Part shown: positions 12,601 through 23,447 of the stretch, in pieces | Layout of the letters: each line of letters opens with the position of its first letter | Position numbering within the stretch: position 1 is the first letter of the stretch | Source: Paramacrobiotus metropolitanus | Lineage: Eukaryota > Tardigrada > Eutardigrada > Parachela > Macrobiotidae | Reading direction: 5' to 3' | Assembly: GCF_019649055.1 (NCBI RefSeq) | Contig: NW_026570246.1 | Span: 1,260,274 to 1,324,273, forward strand | Length of the DNA stretch: 64,000 bases | The notes under the pieces: model-generated | The model's database searches: none | What the model saw: only the letters and a program-made list of their open reading frames with translations | What the model was told of the DNA's origin: nothing | Program-made: the position numbers and the translations under genes

Positions 12601-13928
12601 CTAACGGACCATTAGTCACTTTTGTTCTGTGGATTTGTTTTTAATAATTTAGAAGACTAGTAGATTTAGCAGCTCTCGATTGACGAGGATTATCGTCGTT
12701 AGATTTCTAAGTATACCACTGTCCGGTATTTCCTAAATCTGGTAATCCTGGTAGTACGGAGACAAAACGAAAATTTTCTTGTAGGTGCAGTTTAGCGATT
12801 CTAGATGGAAGCAATGAAATATTCTTGGGTTATTTCTGTTTTAGAAATATTGCACCGTATAAGAAAATATTTGTGCATGGCTTTGCGTTGGACGAAAAAG
12901 GAAGGAAAATGTCCAAATCGCTTGGAAATGTGATACACCCGGATTCAGTTGTACAGAAATACGGTGCTGATGCTCTTCGGATTTGGGTTGCGCAGTTTGC
13001 TACTGGTTCTACAAATATTTTGTTTGGTCCGAAACTTGTGGATAGCGTAGTGGAAAATATTGCTAAATGGCGCAGCATCTTCAGCTTTATGCTTGGATGC
13101 CTGCATGGATATAATCCAGCGACGAACAGCCTTCCTTTTGAGCAGCTGTGCCTTACTGACCGCTACATGCTCCTAAAAACGCACAAATTTGTTTCAGACA
13201 TCGACCAGCATTACCGGAACATGGAATACAATAAAGTCATCATAGACTTTATTGCTTTTGTAAGCGTCAGTGTTTCGGCATTTTACTGCACTGTGATCAA
13301 AGACCGCTTGTACTGCGAACCACACAATAGCGTCAAGCGCCGATCGGCTTTGACGACTTTGCATTATGTGCTGGAAAGCTTACTCCTTGTGATTGCTCCC
13401 ATTGCACCGTATTTAACAGAAGAGGTGAACAGTTATCTGGAATCATCAAACAAGACTTTTGGAAACTTTTTCGCGGATAACGTATGGAAGGATGCGACTG
13501 TGTCGGTACAAGACGAGACCGCAGTACTTCGTATGTTCGACGTGCTTGAGGAAATACGGAACTCGGTCAATCAACAGTTTACGGGAGAACATTTGCTGAA
13601 ATTGAATTTACGATTTATGCTGACACCCGATGTCTTTCAACTGCTGGCGCCTTTTTGCGACGAGAAAGCTTCTCAGGAAATGGCAGATTTTTTCGGAGTT
13701 TCTATGGTGCATATAGAGCAGTGGAGAAATGTTAATTCATTGGAAGATTCTCGCTTTGATGTCTCAGGAGAGATAAAGAGTAATGGAATTACCGGACGTT
13801 TCGGTGTTTCTCGTATAAATGTGGAAAAGCGGCCATGCGGTCGTTGTCGGAAGTTTTTGCTGGACAAAGTTGAGCAAGATCTATGTGAACGGTGTATTGG
13901 TGTTATCGGTGACAACTGGAGTGTTTAA
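9613..13928 (+). CDS. IARS2: Isoleucyl-tRNA synthetase, mitochondrial
   Basis: Class I aminoacyl-tRNA synthetase that charges mitochondrial tRNA-Ile. Exons 9613-10292, 11145-11575, 11737-12529, 12845-13928 join in frame to 995 residues, close to the ~1,010 of animal orthologues. The N terminus (MIATAAAVFPRLCIIRTCRP) is Arg-rich, hydrophobic and without acidic residues, as expected for a mitochondrial targeting peptide; this supports the start at 9613. HVGH, the HIGH signature, is at residues 109-112 in GPPYANGDLHVGH. The editing-domain block GLVHTAPAHGHDDY follows. KMSKS is at 656-660, then the anticodon-binding helices (IKDRLYCE). A C-terminal zinc ribbon has paired cysteines CGRC...CERC near residues 966-985. 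Both catalytic signatures are intact. The first intron (852 bp) is the longest and shows no other gene. AATAAA is at 13989-13994. Confidence 0.97.
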
Positions 13929-13988
13929 CTCATTTTGTGATGTTGCAATCACATTGGAAACCAGACTGTTTTTTGAGATGTTACATGA

Positions 13989-13994
13989 AATAAA
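13989..13994 (+). terminator. Poly(A) signal of IARS2
   Basis: AATAAA 60 bases past the IARS2 stop codon. Confidence 0.6.
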
Positions 13995-15045
13995 AATGGT
14001 GAATATTTAGTATTAATTTTGTTTGTGTATTATATGGCAAATATTATATTGTATAGCATGGCAGATACTAATGGTTTTCTAATAAGTTCTAACACACCAG
14101 AATAACAATAGTTAACACTTGGCAGGTAATCGTAACCTGCATTTCTTCGGATTTCTAAAATTTTGATACCGTGTTACGACTGCATAAGTACTGTAATCTA
14201 TAATAATAAAAGGATAAGCCTTAACGAAATTCCGTGTGTGTCATCGATGCATTAGCGCTGCACTTAACCAAACTCCGACGTCTATAGGTCGTTCGATAGC
14301 CCTTAACGTACAGATTTGCCAGCAAAAGTTAGTTTTTGAAGAAAAACAAATGTTTGAAAGAAAACTTAAAAAAACTTTAACATAGAAAGCCTATGAGAAA
14401 AGTCAAGAATCCACCACTGCCAAACCGACCACCACTGTTTCGACAGCCATAACGCGTCGCCCAACTTTCCAAGGACTGTGGAAAACTTTGAAGGTTTTGA
14501 ACCATGACTATGTATTATTCCGTAGTCTTGAATAAATCTATAAATTTTTCATGAGTAGTTAGCTTCAAGAAAAAAGAAGAATTGAGAAAGAAGACCTATA
14601 AAGTCTTCGAGTATGAAACTGCACTACAGCTGCTCGAAACTGTTTTTAAGGCAGCTGTCGTTCGCGGTGGTTTGATCAGTTTAAAATTGCAACGTTTCCA
14701 CGGCGGTTGTCATTGTTACTGGTTTGCCGTTGAAGTACTTAAAAAATTTGCTACGACTTAAGAGACATTTAATTTGTTTTCTGTGAAAAACGACGTCCGA
14801 AAAGGACGGCATTGCATGTTTAGTTTAAAGGACAACAAGATTTAAAGGGAAGCAAGCTGATTTAAATGACAGCAAGTTGGCAGCTGCACATCCCACATGA
14901 GCTTGGATTTTTAACTCCACAATCCACACTTACAGTAAGATTGAACACCGAAAAGTGTCACATAAGGTTGAACAACCAAAATAGGCAGATCCAGAAAACG
15001 AGAGAATATTTGCGAAACTTGAAATAATATCGTTGGTTGTCGTAG

Positions 15046-15105
15046 AAGGCGGAGCCGCAGGCGACGCCGAGCTGCGGCGCGAGCGGAGCTCGCGGAGCAG
15101 CAATC
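15046..15105. repeat. GC-rich self-complementary block inside the Helitron
   Basis: About 60 bases of very GC-rich, partly palindromic sequence (GAGCTGCGGCGC and GAGCTCGCGGAGCAGC blocks) in an otherwise AT-rich element. It can fold into stems. I see no coding function. Confidence 0.5.
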
Positions 15106-15781
15106 ATGTAACTGACATTTTGGGTAATAGTTTGCGCTTAAGAAAATTTTTATTCATTTTGTACATCATATCCGACTATACCAGTATGTATGTGTATTGG
15201 TTTTGCTGAATAAAGTCACATTTTAGGAACGCAGGGAAGAAAGCGTAGAAATAAACACCGAAATTTTTCTACCCTTATTTAATTAATGGGAATTATTTAA
15301 TTAATTAATTATAATTTAATTAGATAACTGTTTTCTGTGGTCAAAGGAACAGAAAGCAAGTAGACTATAATTATAGCGGTATTTGTATACTTCTACTGAT
15401 TGTTAAACTGGGACATAGCGGCCACCCGCGGCGTCAGTGGTCAAACTGAGATTATAAATCAGTGATAAACTGTTATGAGTGTTATTTATCGTAGTTATTT
15501 ATCGGATAGTTCGCAGCTTAAAAAGCTCCCAATGGCAAAAAAATTGGAAGGGAGAACAAGTTCTGAGATGTATCACAAAGCCGCTGTGCAGCAACTGCAG
15601 TGAATTTAACCGATTGGTGACTGATGTGGAATTAAATCACCCGATCGAAATGAAAAAGCTGTTCCACTTTGGAAGAAAAATTTCGCAATTTAAGATCATC
15701 GCTGCTTAAAATTAAAGGCAAATTTTCCAGTATAAATCAATGAAAACTCTGGATTTTGCTATTATCGCATGATTATTCATT

Positions 15782-15808
15782 CCGCACAATTTGCGCGGTG
15801 TCTGCTAG
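15782..15808 (+). repeat. Second Helitron-type 3' terminus
   Basis: Hairpin-like CCGCACAATTTGCGCGG followed by TGTCTGCTAG. It differs at a few bases from the outer terminus at 16142-16168. The following base is C, not T. It may be the real end of an older nested copy or a terminus bypassed during capture of the last 360 bases. Confidence 0.65.
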
Positions 15809-16648
15809 CGCAAAAAAACTTCTCTGATGAAAAGATGAACTTTTTGACATGATATCAATTTTACAATGAGCAGGTCAGCAGGTGTACATTCATAAAAAAC
15901 AGGGATTGTCACTGTTTCCGGTAGGGTGGCTGAGGTACGGTTTACATGTGGAAAGTTTACACGTAGCCAGAATTTGTGGAAAGCACGCGACACTCGACAG
16001 TACTTACCGCATAATCGTATCGTACAGAACGTAAACACTATAGCACGCAGTAAGTTTTAAAATCTGTTTTAAAACTTATTTTAAACTTCCCATTTAATCT
16101 TATACTCCTTCGGCTTACGTGAGTTACGTCACCGATTTATTCCGCGCAGTTTGCGCGGGGTCTACTAGTGAGTATAATGAATACTCGCCAGTCAGTTGCA
16201 CTTACGGCTGTTTACTTCAGTGACGTGACTTTGTTGTGTTCAACAGCTTATTAGCCAGTAATAAGTTTTTGCAGTTTACGCCTTACGGTTAGTAGTTTAC
16301 TAAAAATTTTTCGGTTTCGATAAATTTAGTTCTTTTATCTAATGTGCGGGAATTCCTAACAGAATTCTGCTTTGAATTTTGAACACATTCAATAATGTTT
16401 TAGCTGTTGGCTGTTAATAGTGTTTGAGTTCTCCTATGCAGCTGAGCGTTTACCTGCAGATCAGCAGATGTGATCGATTGCGTATACATACTATCAGTAT
16501 CCACTCCAGTTTCCAGTCGAGTTCTGCAGTGCTTGAGTTTGTTGGTTTACTTTTGGCGATGTTCGCGAATCGCGCAGTTCTGGTTTTCGAGAACTATCTA
16601 TAGCCGTGTTTATCTCTTTAAACGTAAGTTTGTTCGGGAAGATTCATC

Positions 16649-18855
16649 ATGGATCCGGTCCCTCCATCTGTCGCGCTGGATGTGGAATCCACTGGCACTG
16701 CGCAGATGTTACGGGGAAATCCCGTGCATGATCCAGTGGCGAGTGGCAGTCATTCCGTCGCCTTCGAAGTGAAGAACGGTGCTAACATGGTAGACACATC
16801 CGTGCTCGAGAGGTAGTACCCCGAGTGAAGCAGATGGAACGGTTCGAAGTGGCAGCATTGTGTTTCTGTTTGCAGAGCGTGTTGGGTGTGCTTCGCGGGT
16901 GAGGAAGAAGAGCCCAATATGCGCTGGCTGCGTCCGTGTCGTTGTCGGGGATCCACGAAGTGGGTGCACTATTCGTGTCTGCAGCGATGGATTGACGCTC
17001 AGCAGAAAGGGATCGTCACCATTCCAGTCGCGTGTCCACAGTGTGGCGCCTTCTATCTGGTCAAATTCGGAGACGTAGGTAAGAATTCAAGAAAAGGGAG
17101 ACAAGCTGGATGACTGTCAGTGGCTTGCAGTGATATTCGTACGGCTGAGTGCTTTTATATTTGGATAAACGTTAAAAATTTCGGAATAACAGTGCCAAAG
17201 GATTTTCTTAAATCTGATTCGACGTTGTATGCTGGTTAACTTTGTGAAAAGGTTTTCCGAATTATATAATTGTTTTGATTTGCGTTTATATATTTATGCA
17301 TGTTTTGTTTTGGATTTGTTAGGCTTTTTTTTAGCTGTTTTCGACTTTTCTTATAAGATTGACGAAGTTAATATGGCAGGAGTGGGAAATGCAGGTGCGT
17401 GTAGGTTTGATTAATTTGTTTGCGCGAGAAATTTCGCCTGACGAGTAAAAAATAATCATATTTTTCTGTAACAGAGGGACAGAAGTTGTTTTATATAGTT
17501 TTTTTTCCTTCGACATTTAGTGCTTTTACATGATAAGCCAATTTACAATTATTGCGAGAGCGGTCGGTGGTCGCAGTACTGTATAGTTAGCTTAAAAACC
17601 AACCGAAGTCTCTTTCTCCTCGCGAGTTGTTTGTTTACATATTTATCTGTTGCTTTTGATCTGAGATTTGATTGCAGCTTTCAGTTTTTGTGTATCATTT
17701 AGTAGGTATTGTGAAACTGGTCGAAACGATTGCATCACGCTCTTGCGTTTGTATCTTTACCAGGTATTGTACATAAAGTTCTGGATCGTGTGGAGCGATA
17801 TATCAATAAAGCGTGCCCATATTTTGCGGGATTATGCCTGGTTGGAGCCACATACTGGACAGCTGTTTCTTACGGAGCTTTAACTGTCATGCAGGTACGT
17901 TGGTAATATTATTAGCCTAATTTGCATTGTGTAGTGTGTACGTAGTTTCTGTTTTAATAATGCCTGTTAAGGCGTGCATTGAGCCGCTTCCTTCTGTAAA
18001 AATATAATTAGCGCAGTTTGGCGTTTCTGACAAGCTCAGTTCTTTTCACCCAAAATCCAGGCGCTCGGTAACTGCTGAGTTTTATGGTTCGAGAAAAATG
18101 CAAAATGCTACTGATAACCAAGTTACGACTGACAGTTTGTGATGATATGCAGCCAGCTTAACAAGGAATGTCAGGAATACTGTATATATTCGCAAATACT
18201 AAGTTGGAAGGGCGGTATTTTTGTGTAATGTATGTCAGTATTCTGCGCGTATTGTTCCTTGACATTCTGCTGCGTTTTGCATCCGGTATGCAAGTGGAGA
18301 ACAATTATCGAAGTGTTCCATGGGTTTTTAGCTATCCGGTTTTTATTTTGCTCATAACAAAGACGTGCTGTTGAATAGGTGTTGGGACACCGCGAAGGTC
18401 TGCAGTTAATGGAGCGGTCAGATCCGATGCTCCTACTACTTACCCTCCCCAGTATTCCGGCCTGCTTAATCTGGGGTAAGATGCTGCGCTGGGAGGATTA
18501 CATTGCGCGCAACTGGCGCTGGATCATGCACTCCATCTGTCCGTTCGTCTTTGACCGTCCCGAGCAGAATCTGGCCTATGCCGAACAGCAAAGCTCCCCG
18601 TCGCGGATATTGTGCGGCGCCCTGGTCTTTCCCACCATTGCCACATTAATCGGTCGCTTTCTACTGGGCCAGCGTGTCAAATCCAATTTGGAGCGCACTG
18701 TACTTGGCGGCAGTGTATTCATTGCCATCAAAGGTATACTGCGCATTTATTACAAGCTCAAGCATAATGAGCAGTATCATAAACGGCAAATTATGGATGC
18801 CCCTGAAACGCGAGATGCTGATACTCAGGCTGATACCGGAGAAGACCACTATTAA
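16649..18855 (+). CDS. MARCH5: E3 ubiquitin ligase MARCH5 (MITOL)-like
   Basis: Membrane RING-CH ubiquitin ligase of the mitochondrial outer membrane, known in animals to control fission factors and mitochondrial protein quality. Exons 16649-16812, 16876-17078, 17764-17894, 18379-18855 give 324 residues. The RING-CH domain (about 57-107) has ACWVCFAGEEEEPNMRWLRPC, CRGSTKWVHYSCLQRW and ACPQCGAFY with the C4HC3 ligands visible. Four hydrophobic segments follow, including the strongly conserved VLGHREGLQLMERSDP, KMLRWEDYI and SRILCGALVFPTIATLIG. Human MARCH5 has 278 residues; here an extra ~55-residue N-terminal segment, encoded by the first exon and without recognisable domain, precedes the RING. 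The start is the first ATG of that open exon. A shorter product from another start cannot be excluded. An AATAAA at 19560-19565 is a possible poly(A) signal. Confidence 0.95.
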
Positions 18856-21800
18856 CAGTATGCTCGCCATCACAAAGACATCCTTGAGAATTATGACTCT
18901 TGTTGTGAAGGTGCTGGACAGTGTGTCATACTATCATGCGGTAGCGCTTCGCTACGTATGTTTGTATGCAGTCACTTCCGGGATTTCGTTCCCCCCTGTG
19001 ATCGGTGTGGTTTTCAGTTGGTGTACAGAACAGCATTCATTAGCATAGCGGATTGTTTTTCTTTTTTTGGCGCAGCGGTGTTAATTTGTCTGTCAGGTGG
19101 TGATGTAATTGTACTCTGTTTACTGCGGGCAAAAATGGCCTGTAGGTGTACGGGTATAACGATGAAGAGCGCGGTTATGAAATGGAGTGAATAGTGGAGC
19201 GCCAAACTGTCACCTGACTGCTTCCTATTAGCTTAGAGCGCAGTTTTCGCGACAGGAACGTCCGGGTTGGGTAGGAAAACGTGAAGGAGGCTTAATTTGC
19301 TAATATCATGTATGGCCGATAAGCCACCGTTACGTGAAAAGTGAACTAATTACAGTGTTCGCGCTTGCATTCAGCCTTGTAAATGCGACAAATGTGGAAG
19401 ATTATTGTTTTGAGTGCGGTGTGGAATTTCCACCAATATTTCCAATCAACAGATAATCAAACCGTCGACATGAGATTTGCAGTTACAGGGATGTCCATTA
19501 GTAGTCCATCTACAATACATTTGTCAGGGCGTGGTATAAGTTGTTTTCGTGCCAATGCTAATAAATATATCATTGCGCTAATGATTTGAAGATGGCAAAA
19601 AAGCTGTTAGCCTGTTACTGTTGACACACACTTATGGATCAATTTTAGTATTTTACTAACCATAAATATTGCTGTACACGATGCCCTTTGCATACTTCTA
19701 TATGTTTTGCTTCCTTTCACGTAACTTCAGTGTTAAAATGATGAGACACTACTACATGGCATATAACACACATCCTCTAAAGCCACATCGATCGTAAAAT
19801 ATAAATGTGAAAACTGCAACCCGAAAATTATGTGCCTTATGAGTAACGCGGAGCATCGTTACACATGTTTTAATTTGCGTAAAATACTGCGCTGAGATGT
19901 TGGAGCTTTCTCACCGCTGACCAAATGATGGAGCGATGTTGTCGTTATTTTTGGGATGTATTTTGCGCTGCCGCAATCGGCGTTACATTAGTAAGCTGGA
20001 TTAAGATATTTTTTGCATGTTGATTTTCTAAGCCTGACATGACAGAGGCGTTTTTAGAATAATTATCGACTGGGATCTCGTACTTGGTGTGCGGCCTCAT
20101 GGAAATGACATTTGGAAAAAAGAGAAAGTATGTGATCAATAAGCCATCTGGCTCATTCACCATCATCAACATGCCCGATTTTAAGTGCAGCTCGCACGAA
20201 GATTTCAGCCTATGCTCAGCTGGAGTCGCAGCGCGATCGAACGTTTGCTGCTGCTGCAACGAGATGATTTCGTTTGGGGGGTATTGAAAGCATTGCTTTT
20301 CATTGCTTGAGAAATTGTAGCCGGCAACTGATCAATATCCACGTCGAACCGGCTCACGATTGATGATTACGCTTTTATAACACTTTTAAATTAATTCACC
20401 TTTTCCCTCCATTCACTGACTGTGTACATGGTATGCCCCGTGAATGGCAGCTGTATATCGTATCGGCCGTGCATGGCGCAGCCGCAGTGCAACGGGAAAA
20501 GAAACGACCGGCGAGCGGTTTATACGCGGGGTATCCTTAGTAAATCCTGATGGGACAAATAAAGATGAAGAAATGTTCCAAGGGGGAAACCGTATTTCGG
20601 CGAAAATCTATCGTTCCCGTCGTAAAAGCGGGTTACTCGATATTTTTCTGATTTGTTTACTTAAGTTGACAGAACGGAAAACACATAATGATTGAAAAGT
20701 GCTGAATGGACAGACGATGGTTCTAGGATCGAAAAAAATGATTGGGTAGTTCAACCACTGTATTATTATAGCGCGTCCCGACGAACATGAGAAAAAAACT
20801 ACTTACTTATAACATATATTACTTACTTACAGTAACTATATACTTCTTGCGTACTTGTTCTCTCTCATAAGAAGCTTGTGCAGCACTACACAAACCTGCA
20901 AATATCAATGTTTTCCAGCTGGAAACAAATGCGGCTGACATCAATAAACAATACATAAATATCCGTACCAATCGCTGTAACACCGACAAATTATAGCCGA
21001 TGCCCGATAGGGTTATGCAGTCTCTAAGCATAGAAGTATGATTATTGATGTATTTGATATTGATTTGTTTTAATTTTGCCTTGAATTATAAAGCACGTTA
21101 CGTTGATATTAACAAAAGTACAGTAGCTCTTAAACTTAATGTGGGTGCCAGCTGGCCTGCATATTACTGATATTAGTTGCGGATACTTCTTGTTTTCGTT
21201 AAAAGGCAACGCGATTTGCATCAGTATTAATAACGATGCCTCCTCACGATACATTATTACGTTCCACATTTAGACTTGTCAATCAGTCAAAGTAGGTATT
21301 TCACATTTTTAAAGAATGTTTATTATTTTTATTTATAACTCACAATCGCAAATATTAATCGCCAGATCATACAAAATTTGTATAACTAAGTATTTCATTT
21401 ATAACAGAATATCAAGTATGTTGCGAAAACTGATGTGCTTTTATTAATACGTAAGTCTTTAAGTTGAATGTATGCGGTAGCCGCTGACATGGTGCACTTT
21501 CAGCCTTTACAAGCCTTTCTTACATACAAAAGATGAGAAAAAATATGTTGTTGCAAAGAATAGCAATCACTAATTGAGCATGAACTGACCAAGTTGTTCC
21601 ACATGCGTGGTTATATCTGTAAAACACCGGATCAGCTTTTCGCAATACAGAAAGTGGACATGAAGTTATTGAAGCTAATCGCAGAGTTAACGGTAAATCA
21701 AAGAACTGACATGCACAGATCGTTAATTCTGCTTACATTATACCAAGCTAATCTCCATTCCGAAGCTTACCATAACCAAGTGGGCATTATGCATTAAATA

Positions 21801-23447
21801 GCCGTCGAAACAGAAGTTTTTTAAAGATAATTATTAACAAAGCTGCACGTTAAAATTACAAATCCATTGTGACTACAGCATTATCATCAGATGTTTTGTG
21901 CATGCCAGAGCATGCACTATTGTTGACGCGGGAATAAGTATTGTTACAATTAAACGTATTAAATAAAATAACCCATCGTTATGGCTTACAATTAATATTT
22001 AATGCTGACGATATTTCAGTAAATAATCAGATTCTGTCGTAATATAATTGAGAAATTTGAAATGGTTAATTCCCCTGTAACCCTTCATTTGGAAAACGCA
22101 ACGACGTGAAGGTGCGGAAGAGATTAGCGGAAGTCCACATGAGGTATTCGGCTAATTGTAAGGACAACGTTTTTACCGGTGTCAGACAAAACAGTTCCGC
22201 GAATTTGCGTACACCCTTTGTCTGTAGCACGATATTCGGTGAGCTGGATGCAGCGTTGCAGTAGTTTAAATTAAAACATTCAATTAGCAGAAATAAATTA
22301 ATGAACATTCGTGGGTGTTAAATTAATAAGATAGGCTAGGTATAATCAGAATTACAGCATTTGATGAACAGCAATAACTAATAGGAAAATGCTGGCATTG
22401 AACTACACTTTCGATTACGCCACTATTTCATAACAAATGTCATGATTATACCGCCAGACACAAAAGTCAGTGCGGTGAGTATTAAGCGTAAATACTATGT
22501 AATTTTTTTTACGGTACCGGTTTTTGGCTGTGACGATTATGACTCTGCCAGCCATCCTACCGGCTATAAGATGCACATTACAATTTTCATTAGCTGCCTA
22601 TCTATTCTAGCGGTACAACAAGATTTCTTAAGCGGTGAGAAGTAAATTTACTAGGCCCATTCTTAGCCAATTTGGCTTGCTTCACTTTGCCCTCACGACT
22701 TAAAATGTAGTTCAGTCTGCAGTACAATAACAAATGTTGTTGTGTAATATTACGGTTCTTTTATTTAACTGTTTCAATAGCAAATTTTCCGCCAGAACTG
22801 CGTGGTGCCATCAGCAAATTTAGCCGAATACATAATACAGCTTTATATTTATGCCCAATCAACAAAAATCTATACATTGATTCCCTGTCCAACTGACGTC
22901 AGTGTCAGCGAATTGGTCGGCTGCTAACGAGGAAAGTCCTTGTGAACAAATACCGATTTATCGACGGATTATCGGCGGCTGTCATTGGCTGCTGTGTCCT
23001 GGAAGAGGTGGCGATCTGTATCGAACAGCTGTGAATGTGTATGACTGTATGGTGGATAGTAAAGCCCACTCATATAGCCCGCATGCTTGGTGTGATCCAC
23101 AATCGCAGCCAGTAGCTTGTTACTGTAAAATTCCGTCTTGCTTCATTTTTCGTTCACCGTATTCCCAATAACTTGCCAAACTCTTTTCTGAGATCGTTAA
23201 AATAATTTTCCACCATCCCTATATATACACGTTGCTGCGACACATTGTGGTGAGGAATTACTTTTTGACAACCGTTACAACGGCGCAGCTGAGTGCCGCA
23301 TGCACACACACTGTACCGGGACAGTCCAGCTGCCGTTACCGTAAGTACATGTACTGTACTATCCATACCATATACAGCCCACACACACACCAACCCGACG
23401 GGAATACGATCGACCTTAATTAAGTCGGCATTTACGGCCTGATCATT
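18856..23447. other. Intergenic region between MARCH5 and CPEB
   Basis: 4.6 kb without a gene I can support. The first ~700 bases are probably the MARCH5 3' UTR, ending near AATAAA at 19560. Short open frames (for example 19945-20259 minus and 20444-20695 plus) show no family motif, codon bias or splice context. The right end must contain the CPEB promoter and 5' UTR, possibly with non-coding exons. A short CA run lies at about 23380-23392. Confidence 0.5.

Larger units (their letters stand above)
14197..16168 (+). mobile_element. Non-autonomous Helitron
   Basis: The left end is TCTATAATAATAAAAGG followed by a GTGTGTGTC stretch at 14233-14241, the typical 5' terminus of animal Helitrons (TC start, AT-rich then GT-rich). 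The right end is a hairpin CCGCGCA/TGCGCGG at 16142-16158, then ten bases and CTAG at 16165-16168. The base before the element is A (14196) and the base after is T (16169), matching insertion between A and T without target duplication. A GC-rich self-complementary block lies at 15046-15105. No Rep or helicase coding sequence is present in the 1,972 bases, so it needs an autonomous partner. A similar hairpin plus CTAG also occurs internally at 15782-15808. Confidence 0.78.

Noticed and set aside
15809-15809. Internal CTAG as the true right end of the Helitron
   Set aside because: The next base is C, whereas the outer CTAG is followed by T, matching the A|T rule with the left flank. It was kept as a secondary terminus.
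19945-20259. 104-codon minus-strand frame between MARCH5 and CPEB
   Set aside because: No similarity recognised and no splice or poly(A) context. It could only be revived by transcript data.
20444-20695. 83-codon frame upstream of CPEB
   Set aside because: Arg-rich, no domain, isolated.
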